Shown here: piece after piece, positions 5,797 through 6,700 of the stretch
How positions within the stretch are numbered: the first letter of the stretch is position 1
Layout of the letters: every line of letters starts with the position of its first letter
DNA from: Collinsella sp.
GTDB taxonomy: Bacteria > Actinomycetota > Coriobacteriia > Coriobacteriales > Coriobacteriaceae
Direction of reading: 5' to 3'
NCBI GenBank assembly: GCA_014871545.1
Contig: WGSR01000083.1
Location: 1-6,700 of the forward strand
DNA: 6,700 nt
The notes under the pieces: model-generated
What the model saw: the letters and a program-made list of their open reading frames with translations, nothing else
Told to the model about the DNA's origin: nothing
Database searches by the model: none
Program-made: the position numbers and the translations under genes

Positions 5797-6666
5797 CTAC
5801 TGGGTATCTACGTAAAGGTCGAACCCACCCTGCGGTGTGGTGTCGACCGTGTCGGGCGCCTGTGAGTTAAAGCTCACGGGAACCATGCGCTTTGAGGCGC
5901 GGAAGCGCGTGCCGTCGGTGGCGACGGGCGGTTCATCGACGGTGAGCTCGTAGTCGCCGGGCTTAAGTTCGATGCCGTCACCAGCGGAATTGACGTATTG
6001 ATACTCGTCAATCGTCTGCCCTTTGAGCGTGCGCCCCACGATATGGATGAGCATTTGGCTGTCGCCGCGCGCGGTGTCCCACGTCGCGCCGTCCTTGACC
6101 TCGACCGACACATGTACCGAGCGCGTGCGGCCGAGCGATTGCTCGATAGACATCTCGACCCTGGCGGCGTCTTTTCGCTGCTGCTCGACATGGCTCCAGA
6201 CGTTTCCAATTACCGAGCATGCGATAACGCCGGCCATGAAGGCGATAAGGATGGGGCCAAGCGGAGAGCGACGTCCTGCATCTTCCTCGCGAGACAGATT
6301 GGGGCGACGTGTGGGTGCGGGCGCCTGAGCGCCCTGCGAGGGCACGTCGAGAATACTGAAGGATGCCGTGCTGTCGGGATCGATGGTGTGACGCGGCTGC
6401 GGGGTCTTTGCCGGCGAGATCGACATGTCGGCTGGCTCGCCGAGCGTGGCCGTAGCGTCGGCCTTGGCCTCGTCTGCCTCGGCCTGGGCCCAAGCTTGTT
6501 CGAAGGTCAGGGGCTCGACAGGGTCGAGGGCGGCGTCCGAGTCGGCGGCGACGTCGTTGCCGGTCTCGTCCTCGTCGCTCGACACGTCACGCGGCGCGGG
6601 CTCGTCCCACCCCTCGTCCGGAGCCTCACCCTCGCTATACCACCATTCAAAGTTATCGATATCCAT
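5797..6666 (-). CDS. Unrecognised membrane protein: acidic disordered N-terminus, one helix, extracytoplasmic beta-rich domain
   Basis: I do not recognise this 289-residue protein. Residues 1-130 are low-complexity, rich in Asp, Glu, Ala and Pro with a Trp/Tyr-rich start (FEWWY, 6-10), and are probably disordered in the cytoplasm. A basic stretch (GRR, 131-133) precedes one strong membrane helix (about 136-157), and the positive side plus the acidic tail suggest N-in topology. A short charged segment (159-180) leads to a beta-strand-rich domain of about 105 residues (183-289) with HVSVEVKDG, MLIHIVGRTLKG and LKPGDYELTVDEPP, which resembles Ig-like or prealbumin-like surface modules. No catalytic motif, lipobox or sorting signal is seen. 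The start at 6666 has AAGGGG about 8 bases upstream, placed right after the stop of the preceding gene, so the two are probably cotranscribed. A role at the cell surface or in envelope sensing is only a guess. Confidence 0.75.
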   Translation of the reverse strand: MDIDNFEWWYSEGEAPDEGWDEPAPRDVSSDEDETGNDVAADSDAALDPVEPLTFEQAWAQAEADEAKADATATLGEPADMSISPAKTPQPRHTIDPDSTASFSILDVPSQGAQAPAPTRRPNLSREEDAGRRSPLGPILIAFMAGVIACSVIGNVWSHVEQQRKDAARVEMSIEQSLGRTRSVHVSVEVKDGATWDTARGDSQMLIHIVGRTLKGQTIDEYQYVNSAGDGIELKPGDYELTVDEPPVATDGTRFRASKRMVPVSFNSQAPDTVDTTPQGGFDLYVDTQ

Positions 6667-6678
6667 ACGGGGCGCCCC

Positions 6679-6700
6679 TTAGGCCTCGCAAATAAACACT
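6679..6700 (-). CDS. Possible 3' end of an upstream gene (cut by the window edge)
   Basis: In the minus-strand frame ending at 6679-6681 the sequence reads V-F-I-C-E-A followed by TAA. The stop sits 12 bases before the start of the 289-residue membrane protein and overlaps its AAGGGG ribosome binding site, the usual arrangement of adjacent operon genes. Only six or seven codons are visible, so neither identity nor reality of the gene can be proved here. Confidence 0.35.

Overview
The window looks like chromosomal DNA of a GC-rich actinobacterial gut commensal. The best guess is a Coriobacteriia member such as Collinsella, judged from overall protein style, GC-rich codon use and strong GGAGG-type ribosome binding sites. 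No marker gene fixes the genus, so this is inference. All supported genes lie on the minus strand, so transcription runs from high to low coordinates. No rRNA, tRNA, CRISPR array, insertion sequence or prophage gene was recognised.

Read in the direction of transcription, the last codons of an unknown upstream gene (6700-6679) are followed closely by an unrecognised 289-residue protein (6666-5797). It has an acidic, probably disordered N-terminus, one membrane helix and a C-terminal beta-rich domain. A 113-base gap with a short inverted repeat leads to a LacX-type aldose 1-epimerase (5683-4790). That gene is followed by a 10-bp hairpin and a good rho-independent terminator (4678-4718).

The 293 bases between the epimerase and the next gene are the most structured part of the window. 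They hold the terminator, a 56-bp element with perfect 20-bp inverted arms that looks like a REP doublet or small MITE (4615-4670), an AT-rich perfect 12-bp tandem repeat containing a palindrome (4564-4590), and a leader hairpin that abuts the next ribosome binding site (4508-4539).

Downstream is a compact import operon: substrate-binding lipoprotein (4496-3570), permease (3560-2412), ATPase (2389-1604) and an M20 metallopeptidase (1531-104). The first three form a polar amino acid ABC importer. The fourth gene resembles the carboxypeptidase S/PM20D1 branch of M20 and is separated from the ATPase gene by a 72-base spacer with a stable hairpin. The simplest reading is that the importer takes up an amino acid or a small conjugate (dipeptide or N-acyl amino acid) and the hydrolase releases free amino acids inside the cell. 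The substrate cannot be read from sequence.

The genes are mostly ordinary families. The observations most worth following are the REP-like element, the leader structures of the ABC operon, the transporter-hydrolase pairing, the extra N-terminal membrane segments of the permease, and the unrecognised acidic membrane protein. No clear new defence, mobile or biosynthetic system is visible.
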